A stretch of 64,000 bases of DNA, taken from an uncultured Eubacteriales bacterium. Lineage in GTDB: Bacteria > Bacillota > Clostridia > Oscillospirales > Acutalibacteraceae. Under the pieces are notes generated by a model, which did not search any database, was not told where the DNA came from, and worked only from the letters and a program-made list of their open reading frames with translations. The translations under genes were made by a program, and so were the position numbers. The DNA lies in the NCBI GenBank assembly GCA_934729465.1, contig CAKVEP010000003.1:1-64000 (forward strand), written 5' to 3'. This document shows positions 1-8,162 of the stretch, one piece after another (within the stretch, counting starts at the first letter, position 1; every line of letters begins with the position of its first letter).

Positions 1-324
1 TCCGACCCATTATAGGTTCCGATGGCTTCTCCATTCCTTTGAATAGTTAAAGTACCTAAATTAACATTAATTTCTTTCGACTCCGACCCATTATAGGTTC
101 CGATAGTTTCGCCATTTCTTTGAATAGTTAAAGTACCTAAATTAACATTAATTTCTTTTGGCTCCGACCCATTATAGGTTCCGATGGCTTCTCCATTCCT
201 TTGAATAGTTAAAGTACCTAAATTAACATTAATTTCTTTTGACTCCGACCCATTATAGGTTCCGATGGCTTCTCCATTCCTTTGGATTGTAAGCATACCG
301 AGTTCAATGTTTAAATCTGCTTCT
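1..324. repeat. 81-bp tandem repeat inside the tail-protein gene
   Basis: The word TCCGACCCATTATAGGTTCC recurs at 1, 82, 163 and 244, a strict 81-bp period (27 codons). The first three copies differ at only a few positions (TTTCGAC, TTTTGGC and similar). The fourth diverges after about 45 bases, and a degenerate fifth follows near 325. The array continues beyond the left edge. In-frame coding repeats of this kind expand and contract by recombination. Confidence 0.95.
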
Positions 325-524
325 GTTTGTCCGTTGAAATTTCCGATTTCTTTACCATTTAACTTAATAGTTAGCTTGGCAAAACCATTTTCAAGCAAAT
401 ATTTTAAAAATACTGCTTCTTCGCTGTCCGGCTCCAAATGATGTATGTCATCTTTTGAATACTCTGTGGGATTATCTCTCCAAAATTGTCGGATAGTTTC
501 CGGTATATGCAAAGGCTCTGCCAT
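1..524 (-). CDS. Phage tail-type repeat protein, 3' part cut by window edge
   Basis: This gene runs off the left edge, so only about the first 174 residues are visible. It starts with ATG (MAEPLHIPETIRQFW), preceded by GGAG on the minus strand. A unique head of about 65 residues is followed by tandem 27-residue units containing LTIQRNGEAIGTYNGSE and KEINVNLG. The unit resembles the beta-rich repeats of tail-fibre and baseplate proteins that display 'x-I-G-x-Y-N/F-N-G' turns. It lies downstream of the head-tail connector genes, where tail genes are expected. A tail or receptor-binding role is inferred from position and repeat style; no family was matched. Confidence 0.6.
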   Translation of the reverse strand, partial: MAEPLHIPETIRQFWRDNPTEYSKDDIHHLEPDSEEAVFLKYLLENGFAKLTIKLNGKEIGNFNGQTEADLNIELGMLTIQRNGEAIGTYNGSESKEINVNLGTLTIQRNGEAIGTYNGSEPKEINVNLGTLTIQRNGETIGTYNGSESKEINVNLGTLTIQRNGEAIGTYNGS

Positions 525-529
525 ATTTA

Positions 530-877
530 TCACTCTCCATTTAAAACATAAAAATTAATGGGAACATGAAAATATCCTGTGTCCGGCTCATACATTTCGT
601 CCCCGTTGTCTGTCCAAGTAAATCCATTTTCTTTTAACTTTTGTTTTACAATCTCCACTAATGATTTAAAGTTTTTCTTACTCCAAACATCTATAGTTCC
701 GAAGCATACCTCTGCATCATAATCATTGTCAAAGAAAAGCTCAGGCCTTTCGCTCCAAGTATAGTAGGTAAGATATACATCTTCAGTTCCAAAATACTGT
801 AAATATGCAATGGGAATCTGCTTTTCATCTATTTTAAGAGCAGAGAATATTTTTTCAATTTTAGGATTTATGTTCAT
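530..877 (-). CDS. Hypothetical phage protein, 115 aa
   Basis: Small acidic soluble protein with many aromatic residues (YLTYYTWSERPELFFDND). It sits between the head-tail adaptor and the repeat-bearing tail gene. The stop lies six bases before the next gene's start, so the two are tightly coupled. Its position matches the small tail-completion or HK97 gp10-like genes of siphophages, but I see no diagnostic motif, and the DEMYEPDTGYFHVPINF stretch is not one I recognise. Expressed with the morphogenesis genes. Confidence 0.6.
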   Translation of the reverse strand: MNINPKIEKIFSALKIDEKQIPIAYLQYFGTEDVYLTYYTWSERPELFFDNDYDAEVCFGTIDVWSKKNFKSLVEIVKQKLKENGFTWTDNGDEMYEPDTGYFHVPINFYVLNGE

Positions 878-900
878 ACATTCTCACTCGTTCCTTTTAT

Positions 901-1239
901 TTAAATTGCTCCACTGATTTCTGCTTCATCACAAAGTGCCTCCACATACATACCACGATTTTTCACATCTTCTATTGACAAAATCCTATATCTTCCTGTA
1001 TCACATACGATTACATGACTTGTTTTAATCTCCAAATCAGAAATTTTGCGAAATCTGAACAAGGCTGTTGCTTTTGAAAATGAGGCACGATTTGCCCATA
1101 CTCGGCTTCCGTGTCGCATTTCTTTATATGCTCTTACACTTGCAAGAATTATATCTTGAATGCTCACAAACCCCGACTCATCTTTGATTTTGCGAGGTTC
1201 AATTATATCTATAAAAGTTGTCATTTTCCCTAAACTCAA
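901..1239 (-). CDS. Phage head-tail adaptor (SPP1 gp16-like)
   Basis: About 112 residues. The sequence (FIDIIEPRKIKDESGFVSIQ, then VRAYKEMRHGSRVWANRASF, then RYRILSIEDVKNRGMYVEAL) has the layout of the small beta-barrel head-completion proteins that close the portal exit and dock the tail. I place the start at a TTG eight bases after a GGAGG sequence that lies within the end of the upstream connector gene; an ATG five codons further in is the alternative. It follows the connector gene in the usual head-to-tail order. Confidence 0.75.
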   Translation of the reverse strand: MSLGKMTTFIDIIEPRKIKDESGFVSIQDIILASVRAYKEMRHGSRVWANRASFSKATALFRFRKISDLEIKTSHVIVCDTGRYRILSIEDVKNRGMYVEALCDEAEISGAI

Positions 1240-1241
1240 AT

Positions 1242-1559
1242 TTACACCCTCCAATCTCTATCAAGACGTAAAAGATGATTTACTGTATTCCATACTTGAT
1301 TTGCAGCATTCACATTGTCGGAAAAGAAACCACCTGTGCTTCCATCTCTACTTTCATAAAAATGAGATGACAGCATTATTACTGCTCTTTCTGTGGTGGG
1401 GGACATAATATTTTCTGAATAATATCCTGCAGACTTTTTCTGGTAGCTTTCGGCGTAGGAAATTGCAGAGGTTATAAATTCTTTTATAAGTTCATCGTCT
1501 TTATCAGTATTTAAAATAAGATTTAATTTTACTTTCTCTATTAAATTTGACACATCCAC
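1242..1559 (-). CDS. Phage head-tail connector (gp6-like)
   Basis: 105-residue mainly helical protein. The pattern (VSNLIEKVKLNLILNTDKDD, LIKEFITSAISYAESYQKK, ERAVIMLSSHFYESRDG, ending NHLLRLDRDWRV) is typical of the HK97 gp6 / phi-YqbG connector family, which forms a ring under the portal. The start is GTG, with AAGGG upstream. It directly follows the capsid gene, and its stop overlaps the translation-initiation region of the adaptor gene, implying coupled translation. Confidence 0.8.
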   Translation of the reverse strand: MDVSNLIEKVKLNLILNTDKDDELIKEFITSAISYAESYQKKSAGYYSENIMSPTTERAVIMLSSHFYESRDGSTGGFFSDNVNAANQVWNTVNHLLRLDRDWRV

Positions 1560-1596
1560 ATTATCAAATCCCTTAATTTTAAACTGTACATTGAAT

Positions 1597-2772
1597 TTAT
1601 CCCATTTTTAAAAGTTTGATTCCTTCAGAAAGGATAACCTTAGCATCTACGCGCTCTGTCGCGAGAAATCCCACTTGACCATTGCCGGCATAGAGTTCGT
1701 TAAGTCTTTGAACAGAGCGTCCCATTCTGTCGGCAATCCAGTAATTTGAAAAGTCACCAAAAGCTATCGGCAAAGCCTCTGCTGCGACAGTTGGAACATA
1801 TGGCGAAGTATAAAGAGGATATCCCAAAAGTCTGTCCGGCTGACCTGCTTGAAGTGAAGGCTGCCACAAATATGCTCCGTTTGTGTCTTTGAGTTTGCGG
1901 AGCATCGATATGGTCGAATCATTCATCAAAAATACAGCATTTCTACGGTACGGAGATTTGAGTGAATGAACAAGCTCGATTATATTATCGCAGGTTATAT
2001 TTGTCGTGCTGGTAAGCGTTAGCCCTATTTCACCGCCATTTTCAGTGAATATTCCGGTTGGCTGTCCGACTCCTGTACCTGTACAGAATGCCTGCTCTTC
2101 TGCAACACCGAACGCTCTTGCAAACTCCGATGAGATATAGCTTTCAAGGTTAAACATACTGTCTTGCAAAAGCTCTGTTGATACTTTTACAAGATCTGTA
2201 AGTTTAAATGCGTCAATGGTTTTTTGCCCAAAGGTAGGTTTCGACTCCGTATACGCCCCATTTTCAGGAGTCCACTGAGCCACACTATGAGTCGCTGCAA
2301 TTGGGATTTTTCGTTCTGCAGCAGTTGTGATTGTTTTTGCAATGCTTCTGATTACATTATTTTCTTCAAGTGCTGTAACTATCTGATTTTCAAACTCTTC
2401 AGGCACTAAAAATCCACCATCTGCATCGACTGACTCTTGCATCACGTTATAAATTTGAGGTTTGCCTCGCAGTACATTCAAAAAGTCTCTTTTGTATTCA
2501 TCGCTTGCTCTGCCTAGCTTAACTTTTTTATTTGTTGGTTTCTCTAAAATCGGCGAACCGATAGGCTTATTTAGCTCCATATCAATTGCCGACTGCTTTT
2601 CAAGTCTGTCGATTTCTTTTCCCAAGTTTACGACGTCTGCTTCCATTTTATCATAAATAGCAGCGTCTTCTGAAGATATAAGACCATCCGGATTTCTCTT
2701 ACTGTCCAAAAAATCTTTTGCGTTCTCCCATAGTTTTGTACGTTTTTCTCTAAGTTCTAAAATAGTATTCAT
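1597..2772 (-). CDS. HK97-type major capsid protein
   Basis: 391 residues. An N-terminal charged helical delta domain (about residues 1-105, with ELREKRTKLWENAKDFLD) is the scaffold part normally removed by the prohead protease. The HK97 fold follows, with QESVDADGGFLVPEEFENQI near residue 115, the P-domain region (FCTGTGVGQPTGIF) and a C-terminal A-domain (PIAFGDFSNYWIADRMGRSV). The start ATG follows AAAAAGGAGA. The gene lies four bases after the ClpP-type protease, the expected order for protease and substrate. Confidence 0.95.
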   Translation of the reverse strand: MNTILELREKRTKLWENAKDFLDSKRNPDGLISSEDAAIYDKMEADVVNLGKEIDRLEKQSAIDMELNKPIGSPILEKPTNKKVKLGRASDEYKRDFLNVLRGKPQIYNVMQESVDADGGFLVPEEFENQIVTALEENNVIRSIAKTITTAAERKIPIAATHSVAQWTPENGAYTESKPTFGQKTIDAFKLTDLVKVSTELLQDSMFNLESYISSEFARAFGVAEEQAFCTGTGVGQPTGIFTENGGEIGLTLTSTTNITCDNIIELVHSLKSPYRRNAVFLMNDSTISMLRKLKDTNGAYLWQPSLQAGQPDRLLGYPLYTSPYVPTVAAEALPIAFGDFSNYWIADRMGRSVQRLNELYAGNGQVGFLATERVDAKVILSEGIKLLKMG

Positions 2773-2776
2773 AAAG

Positions 2777-3517
2777 TTATCTCCTTTTTAATAAATTAAG
2801 CCGCTTATATAGCGACTCTGCTGATACGTTTGATTTTTGCTCTGTGTTTTTAATTTGTTTTCTTACTCTGTTCATAACTGCACTAATTGCTGATTCTCTG
2901 CTAAACATAAACTCGTCTGTGTTTTCAGGTTTTTGCTTATCCTCTTCAAAAAGAATGCCATCTGCAAAGCCTAAATTCACAGCTTTGTATGCGTTCATCC
3001 AGCTCTCATCATCCATCATTCTGGCAATTTTCGCCCTCGATAAGTGTGTTTTGATTTCATAAGCGTTAATGATCGATTCCTTCACTTCACTTAGCATATC
3101 GGCTGCACGTTTCATTTCATTTGAATCTCCAATCGCACAAGAAAACGGATTATGTATCATTAGCTGACTTACCGGTGACATCAATACTTCATCGCCTGCC
3201 ATCGCAATGACTGAGGCGGCTGAGGCCGCAAGACCATCAATTTTTATAGTTACTTTGCCCTTGTAGTCTTTAATTAAGTTATATATTTGAGCTCCTGTTA
3301 CCATATCTCCGCCGGGAGAGTTGACCCAAACCGAGATGTTCCCTTCACCAGAATACAATTCATCTCTGAAGATATCCGCTGTGGATTTTATTTCCTCGTT
3401 ATAACCATCTTCATCATACCCATCAATGATCTCTCCGCTGATATACAGTATTCTTTCTTCGGGACCTTCCGTGAAGTTCCAGAATCTCCTCTTGTTCTTT
3501 GTTTTCGTCATTGTCAT
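2777..3517 (-). CDS. ClpP-like prohead maturation protease
   Basis: 246 residues of the ClpP/crotonase-fold S14 protease family used by HK97-type phages to trim capsid scaffolds. The catalytic serine is in GLAASAASV (S99), the histidine in MIHNP (H122), and the oxyanion glycines in NSPGGD. The ATG lies inside the 3' end of the portal gene in another frame, a 95-base overlap, with AAAAGGAGAAAA as ribosome site. This overlap of portal and protease is common in such phages. The C-terminal region (about 190-246) is basic. Confidence 0.93.
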   Translation of the reverse strand: MTMTKTKNKRRFWNFTEGPEERILYISGEIIDGYDEDGYNEEIKSTADIFRDELYSGEGNISVWVNSPGGDMVTGAQIYNLIKDYKGKVTIKIDGLAASAASVIAMAGDEVLMSPVSQLMIHNPFSCAIGDSNEMKRAADMLSEVKESIINAYEIKTHLSRAKIARMMDDESWMNAYKAVNLGFADGILFEEDKQKPENTDEFMFSRESAISAVMNRVRKQIKNTEQKSNVSAESLYKRLNLLKRR

Positions 3518-4781
3518 TTTTCTCCTTTTCGCTTATTTCTATGTTATCTGCAAATGCTCCGGCATCTGATAATTTAGTCATACTTCCGTTGACAAGATAC
3601 AGATTTCCGCCAAGCTCATCGGGTATTTGGTTCATGTTTTCGAGTTCCCTTATGTCATTTGCACTGAGCCATCCGTTCTGTCTGCCTGTTGCATAACCAT
3701 TCATTCGGCTTTGATAGTCACCTCGTAGAAGTCCGTCAACATTAAACTTTACAAAATAATCTGCCTTATCGCTGTCTTTAAACAATCTCCTGTGAATAGA
3801 CTGTTCCCATCTTGTAACCCAAGGATCGAGAGTATATTTTACGAATTCTAGCGACTGCTGCTCGATGTTGGAAAACGATGATTTTTCGAGGTCTCCAATC
3901 ATGTGTGGTGGGATTCGAAAGATTCTGGCAATTTCATTTATTTGAAATTTTCTCGTTTCCAAAAACTGTGCTTCGTTAGGTGAAATGCTGATCGGTTGGT
4001 ACTTGAGCCCCTCTTCGAGCACTGCTATTTGGTGCGAATTACTGCTCCCTTTAAAAAGTGAGTTCCAGCTTTCTCTGAGCTTATCGGGATCTTTAAGTGT
4101 TCCCGGATGCTCTAAAATTCCGCTTGGATTTGCACCATTTGCGAAGAATTTGGCCCCGTATTCCTCGCACGCCATTGCCATACCTATCGCATTTCTCGCC
4201 ATCGCTATTGGAGAATATCCCACAAGTCCATCAAAACCTAGCCCCGGAATATGCAGCACATCCTCGGCCTTCAAATACACCTGACCTTTACTTTTAAGTT
4301 TTGGATTATCATCATCACTGGTCGAATATGTGTAATAAATTCTTCCATTTGAGGCTCTGTCAACTGTCATGCGGTCCGGAGAGAGGGGATAAAGTGCTAT
4401 AACATCACCTTTTCCGTTTCGAAGTATCTGTGCATAAGCATTTCCCCATAAAAGAAGATGACTCATCAGCGTTTCTCTAAACACAAATGAAGTCATCTCA
4501 GGATTGGGCTCGTCATGGAGTAAAAAATACAGGGGATGATCAATCGCTTTTTCTTTTCCGTTTAATCCTTTGCGTTTATATGTGTGAAGAGGAAGTCCGG
4601 CGATTGCTTCAGATAAAATCCTGACGCAAGAATAAACAGCAGTTACACTTAAAGCACTCGTTTGACTTACACTTTTACCACTGCTTGAGCTACTAAAAAT
4701 TGATCCTAAAATACCGGAACCCAGACTATTCTTTACTTTTGGTTTGTCTCTTGAATGGAAAAGTCTTTTAAAAATGTTCAA
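3423..4781 (-). CDS. Phage portal protein (HK97 family)
   Basis: 452 residues. Portal proteins form the dodecameric ring through which DNA enters the capsid. Recognisable parts are the SVTAVYSCVRILSEAIAGLP helix, DEPNPEMTSFVFRETLMSHLLLWGNAYAQI, the GYSPIAMARNAIGMA region, and FRIPPHMIGDLEKSSFSNIEQ followed by the conserved WVTRWEQSIHRRLF helix. The start is TTG with AAGGGTTGA upstream. The C-terminus is very acidic (EKEKNDNDENKEQEEILEL) and overlaps the protease gene. Confidence 0.95.
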   Translation of the reverse strand: MNIFKRLFHSRDKPKVKNSLGSGILGSIFSSSSSGKSVSQTSALSVTAVYSCVRILSEAIAGLPLHTYKRKGLNGKEKAIDHPLYFLLHDEPNPEMTSFVFRETLMSHLLLWGNAYAQILRNGKGDVIALYPLSPDRMTVDRASNGRIYYTYSTSDDDNPKLKSKGQVYLKAEDVLHIPGLGFDGLVGYSPIAMARNAIGMAMACEEYGAKFFANGANPSGILEHPGTLKDPDKLRESWNSLFKGSSNSHQIAVLEEGLKYQPISISPNEAQFLETRKFQINEIARIFRIPPHMIGDLEKSSFSNIEQQSLEFVKYTLDPWVTRWEQSIHRRLFKDSDKADYFVKFNVDGLLRGDYQSRMNGYATGRQNGWLSANDIRELENMNQIPDELGGNLYLVNGSMTKLSDAGAFADNIEISEKEKNDNDENKEQEEILELHGRSRRKNTVYQRRDH

Positions 4782-4784
4782 ACT

Positions 4785-5561
4785 TTAATCAACCCTTTCT
4801 ATATTTGGATATATACCATCTTTTTTCAATAAATCATAGATGAAGAGTCTACCTTTTTGCGTCCAATAGGTATGAACTTTCGTATGTTGGCCATCAATAT
4901 CGAGATAAGTGTGAGTTTTGGTGCTCGTATATCCTTTCTCAGAATATTTTTGATACAAAAGCCAGATATCTCCTTGTTTAAACTGGATTCCTTTTTCATG
5001 GAGGTATTTATCCATCTTTTTTGCACTCCATCCATAGTCCTTGGATATTGCCCCGATGGATACTAAGTCTTTACAATTCAGAACAACGTCATAATAACTG
5101 GCTTTCGGGATCATTTCTGAAATCTGCTGTGTTTTTACTGCTACTGACTTTTCTAATTTTTTATTTTTCTCGCGCTCTTCTTTTAGCGCATTAAGTGCTG
5201 CAATACCTAAATCGGGATTAGCTATTAAATCGTCAATTGCGTACATTCCATGTTTACGGATTGCTGGGAGCACCTCGCTTGTTACCCATCTTTTGAATTT
5301 TTTAGCATTAGGCAGTTTGCTTGATAAAATCAAGCTGTATAGACCACTTTCATTAATTAGTATTCCTTGAGTTCCGTTGACGGTGAACGATTCGTTACGG
5401 GTTTTATCTTCTTCGTCAACATGGTCTCTAAGTGCTTTTTGTGGATTTGTGTATCCAAGTATTAGTGCCACATCTTTTCCCACAAAGTAAGGCTCATCAT
5501 CAATTGTAATAGTTCTTACTTCGCCAAATTCCTCGTTTTTAAATATTTCTAAGTTAGTCAT
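4785..5561 (-). CDS. Phage antirepressor (BRO-N plus KilAC)
   Basis: 258 residues. The N-terminal Bro-N domain (about 1-105) shows the hallmark EPYFVGKDVALILGYTNPQKAL, LINESGLYSLILSSKLPNAK and FKRWVTSEVLPAIRKHG. A short coiled-coil linker (EEREKNKKLEKSVAVKTQQ) leads to a KilAC/ANT DNA-binding domain (about 160-258). Such proteins counteract phage repressors. It has its own GGAGG ribosome site and lies between terminase and portal with a terminator before it, so it may be regulated separately from the head genes. Confidence 0.93.
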   Translation of the reverse strand: MTNLEIFKNEEFGEVRTITIDDEPYFVGKDVALILGYTNPQKALRDHVDEEDKTRNESFTVNGTQGILINESGLYSLILSSKLPNAKKFKRWVTSEVLPAIRKHGMYAIDDLIANPDLGIAALNALKEEREKNKKLEKSVAVKTQQISEMIPKASYYDVVLNCKDLVSIGAISKDYGWSAKKMDKYLHEKGIQFKQGDIWLLYQKYSEKGYTSTKTHTYLDIDGQHTKVHTYWTQKGRLFIYDLLKKDGIYPNIERVD

Positions 5562-5596
5562 GAAAATGTACCTCCATAAATTTTTTATAAATAAAA

Positions 5597-5622
5597 AGTG
5601 ACAGCATTCATGCTGTCACATC
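5597..5622 (-). terminator. Rho-independent terminator after terminase large subunit
   Basis: The nine-base stem GTGACAGCA / TGCTGTCAC with a four-base loop is followed on the minus strand by TTTTTAT. It sits directly after the terminase stop. Confidence 0.85.
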
Positions 5623-5630
5623 AAAAATCT

Positions 5631-7232
5631 TTAAATTATAATTAGTCCTCTTTCGTTGTAAACTGATTCAGTTTGCATATTTTGATTCCTTACTGCTCTA
5701 TCAAGAGCCATGATTGTTGCCACTGCTCCATCGATTTTCTCCGTTGATTTCTGTTTATCCGGTTTAATATTGCCGGCAGGATCGGTTTTGACATAAATAT
5801 TATCCATCATCCACCTTAAAACAGGATGTCCGGTATGTGCCAGTTTCCCTTCAAGCGTTAACTTCATAAGTTCTTTTGAAGGAGGACTCATATCCTTAAA
5901 TCCTTGACCAAACGGAACTACTGTGAACTCCATACCTTCGAGATTCTGCACCATCTGCACAGCTCCCCATCTATCAAACGCTATCTCACGAATGTTATAT
6001 TTTGTTCCAAGCTCCTCGATAAAATTTTCGATAAAGCCATAATGCACCACGTTACCTTCAGTGGTCTGAAGATACCCTTCCTGATGCCAAATATCGTATG
6101 GAACGTGGTCACGCCGGACCCTTAAATCAAGATTGTCTTCGGGAATCCAAAAGTAGGGAAGGATATAATATTTATCATTTTCATCTTCCGGTGGGAACAC
6201 AAGCACAAACGCTGTGATATCCGTTGTCGAAGATAAATCCAGACCGCCATAGCAGACTCTTCCTTCAAGATCTCTTTCATTAAATTTAAAGCTGCAGGCA
6301 TCCCATTTCTCCATCGGCATCCAGCGCACTGACTGTTTTACCCATTGATTAAGTCTGAGTTGCCTGAACAAGTTTTCTTCGGCTGTATTTTGTCTCGCTG
6401 ACTCGCAGGCATTTCTGAGTTTTTCTATATCCACTGTAATCCCAAGAGATGGATTTGCAGCTTTCCATACTTCTTCACTCGTCCAATCGGCATCATCCGG
6501 TGTTCCGTAAATCACAGGATAAAATGTCGGATCACGTTTGCGGCCTTTTAAAATATCCTCAGCTTTTTGGTGTACTTCCCAACATACTGAGTTTCTGTCT
6601 GTTCCGGCAGTAGTTATCAAAAAGAAAAGTGGCTGTTTCCTTGCATCTCCAGAACCATGAAGCATTACGTCATATAGATTCCTATTTGGCTGGGCATGGA
6701 GCTCGTCAAACACAACGCCATGTACGTTTAAACCATGCTTAGTGTAAGCTTCTGCAGATAGGACCTGATAAAAGCTGTTTAAAGGCTTGTAAATCAAACG
6801 CTTTTGCGATAATATGGGCTTTATTCTTGATTTGAGAGCAGGACATTGCTCCACCATATCGACCGCCACATCAAAAACTATCGAGGCTTGTTGACGATCT
6901 GAAGCACACCCATAAACTTCGCCACCGTGCTCGAAATCTCCGCAAGTCAAAAGAAGAGCTGTCGCTGCTGCAAGCTCACTTTTGCCTTGCTTCTTTGGGA
7001 TTTCGATATACGCAGTGTTAAATTGACGGTATCCGTTAGGTTTCATGATTCCAAAAATATCACGCACAATTTGCTCTTGCCAATCGATTAATTCAAAGGG
7101 CTCGCCGTACCATTCGCCCTTTGTATGCTTTAGGCAATTAATAAAGCAGACCGCAGAGTCTGCTATGCTTTTATTATATTTGCTGTCTGTATTTGCAAAT
7201 TTTGTTGGTATGTATTTTTTTAATTTGCGAAT
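5631..7232 (-). CDS. terL: Terminase large subunit, apparent ATT start
   Basis: ATP-driven DNA packaging motor and nuclease. The Walker A-like PKKQGKS, the DELH Walker B box and the nuclease-domain YGGLDLSSTTDIT are clear. The first canonical start (GTG at 7067) would give 478 residues and cut off conserved N-terminal sequence. The frame stays open upstream for 55 more codons, encoding KLKKYIPTKF, CLKHTKGEWYGEPFELIDWQ and similar stretches normal for this family. No ATG, GTG or TTG occurs there, but ATT at 7230-7232 stands eight bases after AGGAGG. I therefore annotate an ATT start giving 533 residues. Walker A then falls at about 79-85 and DELH at 176-179. The terminase small subunit gene lies 7 kb away, an uncommon separation. 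Confidence 0.88.
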   Translation of the reverse strand: MRKLKKYIPTKFANTDSKYNKSIADSAVCFINCLKHTKGEWYGEPFELIDWQEQIVRDIFGIMKPNGYRQFNTAYIEIPKKQGKSELAAATALLLTCGDFEHGGEVYGCASDRQQASIVFDVAVDMVEQCPALKSRIKPILSQKRLIYKPLNSFYQVLSAEAYTKHGLNVHGVVFDELHAQPNRNLYDVMLHGSGDARKQPLFFLITTAGTDRNSVCWEVHQKAEDILKGRKRDPTFYPVIYGTPDDADWTSEEVWKAANPSLGITVDIEKLRNACESARQNTAEENLFRQLRLNQWVKQSVRWMPMEKWDACSFKFNERDLEGRVCYGGLDLSSTTDITAFVLVFPPEDENDKYYILPYFWIPEDNLDLRVRRDHVPYDIWHQEGYLQTTEGNVVHYGFIENFIEELGTKYNIREIAFDRWGAVQMVQNLEGMEFTVVPFGQGFKDMSPPSKELMKLTLEGKLAHTGHPVLRWMMDNIYVKTDPAGNIKPDKQKSTEKIDGAVATIMALDRAVRNQNMQTESVYNERGLIII

Positions 7233-7347
7233 CGGAATCTCCTCCTTTCCTTGATTTTGTAATACACGTGTTTAGTAGCGACCTCTTCCATAATTTGGGG
7301 TTTATGAATATTAATGGACATTAAGTTTGACCATAAATTCTTGTACA

Positions 7348-7374
7348 AGAAAAAGAGCCTCTCGGCTCTTTTTT
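7348..7374. terminator. Bidirectional rho-independent terminator
   Basis: AAAAAGAGCC, a four-base loop and GGCTCTTTTTT form a perfect stem with T-runs on both strands. It ends the transcript of the gene at 7382-7831. Confidence 0.9.
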
Positions 7375-7381
7375 GTGTGTT

Positions 7382-7831
7382 CTAGTTAACTTTGAAAAGG
7401 TATCCATGTGCTTTTTTATTCTTGCCGGTCCGGAAGTCTTTGTATTTCGTGTTAATTTCAATCAATCCTTCCAACCTACATCCGTTTTGCGTAAAAAGCC
7501 AAGCTGTCTCAACTGCGTTGCTCCAAGTTGATGAAAATGTAAAGTGCTCTATTCCGTTTTCTCGAAGAGTTTTTATCGTTGTTTCTACCTGTTCTTCCCA
7601 AATCACCTCGTTCAAATCAATATATTTATTTCCGCAGTCTTTGGCTTCTTCGTACATATTCCAAATTCTCATATTGACCGTGCCTTGGCTTGAAAGTTCC
7701 ATCATCAACTCTTTGTGTTTTTTCTGCAATTCATTTTTGCAATTTTCATCGTTTGCTTTTTCGGCTTCATCATAGGCTTCCTTTAATGCTTGTACCTTTG
7801 CGTAAGTTTCTTCAAAAATGTTCTTTTTCAT
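7382..7831 (-). CDS. Hypothetical phage accessory protein, 149 aa
   Basis: The N-terminal half is a charged coiled coil (about residues 5-50, EETYAKVQALKEAYDEAEKA). The C-terminal half looks globular, with GIEHFTFSSTWSNAVETAW and CRLEGLIEIN. Similar proteins occur beside amidoligase genes in clostridial phages, but I know of no function. The start has the ribosome site CGGAGGATAACAAAATG. It is preceded by a 133-bp leader that is duplicated upstream of the amidoligase gene, so the two genes are probably controlled in parallel. Confidence 0.7.
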   Translation of the reverse strand: MKKNIFEETYAKVQALKEAYDEAEKANDENCKNELQKKHKELMMELSSQGTVNMRIWNMYEEAKDCGNKYIDLNEVIWEEQVETTIKTLRENGIEHFTFSSTWSNAVETAWLFTQNGCRLEGLIEINTKYKDFRTGKNKKAHGYLFKVN

Positions 7832-7961
7832 TTTGTTATCCTCCGTTTAAATTTTTGTTTTCCCTTTCGGTAATTACATATTCGCTCTTTTCGGAGATTA
7901 TAGCAATACGATTACTACACGATCTTAAGGCCCGTTAAATCTACATTTATTGTATACATTA
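7829..7961 (-). promoter_or_regulatory. Duplicated 133-bp promoter-leader, copy 1
   Basis: This segment is nearly identical to 9669-9801 (about seven mismatches, no gaps). On the minus strand it contains the extended -10 element TGCTATAAT (7898-7906). A leader of about 65 bases follows, with ATATGTAATTACCGAAAGGG and then the CGGAGG ribosome site of the downstream gene. Because the homology covers promoter and 5' UTR and stops at the start codon, it looks like a copied expression unit. A shorter related leader motif occurs at 15292-15316. Confidence 0.8.
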
Positions 7962-7964
7962 TGA

Positions 7965-8162
7965 TTACATTGAGCGATGAATTATACTTAAAATTTGCTC
8001 TTGTTCCGCTTTTGATATGTCTATACTTTCGAGTGCCTCTCTTGTTCCACAGTCTGAGCAGATAGCTGTTTCGTTGTCTAGCCGTGAAACTGCAGGATGC
8101 CCATGATAGGCTTTCCGACAACGTGGGCAAATTTTAATCTTAGTAATATTATTTGGCTTCAT
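7965..8162 (-). CDS. Small zinc-ribbon phage protein, 65 aa
   Basis: Two CxxC knuckles (CPRC near residue 12 and CSDC near 35, the latter in AICSDCGTREALESI) form a probable zinc ribbon. Proteins with this CSDCGTREAL signature are common small ORFs of Firmicutes phages; their role is unknown. The start ATG follows GGAGGAATTATT and overlaps the end of the cyclotransferase-like gene by 14 bases, so the two are co-translated. Confidence 0.75.
   Translation of the reverse strand: MKPNNITKIKICPRCRKAYHGHPAVSRLDNETAICSDCGTREALESIDISKAEQEQILSIIHRSM

Noticed and set aside
1..324. CRISPR array
   Set aside because: The repeats are 81 bp, contiguous and in-frame coding, without unique spacers.
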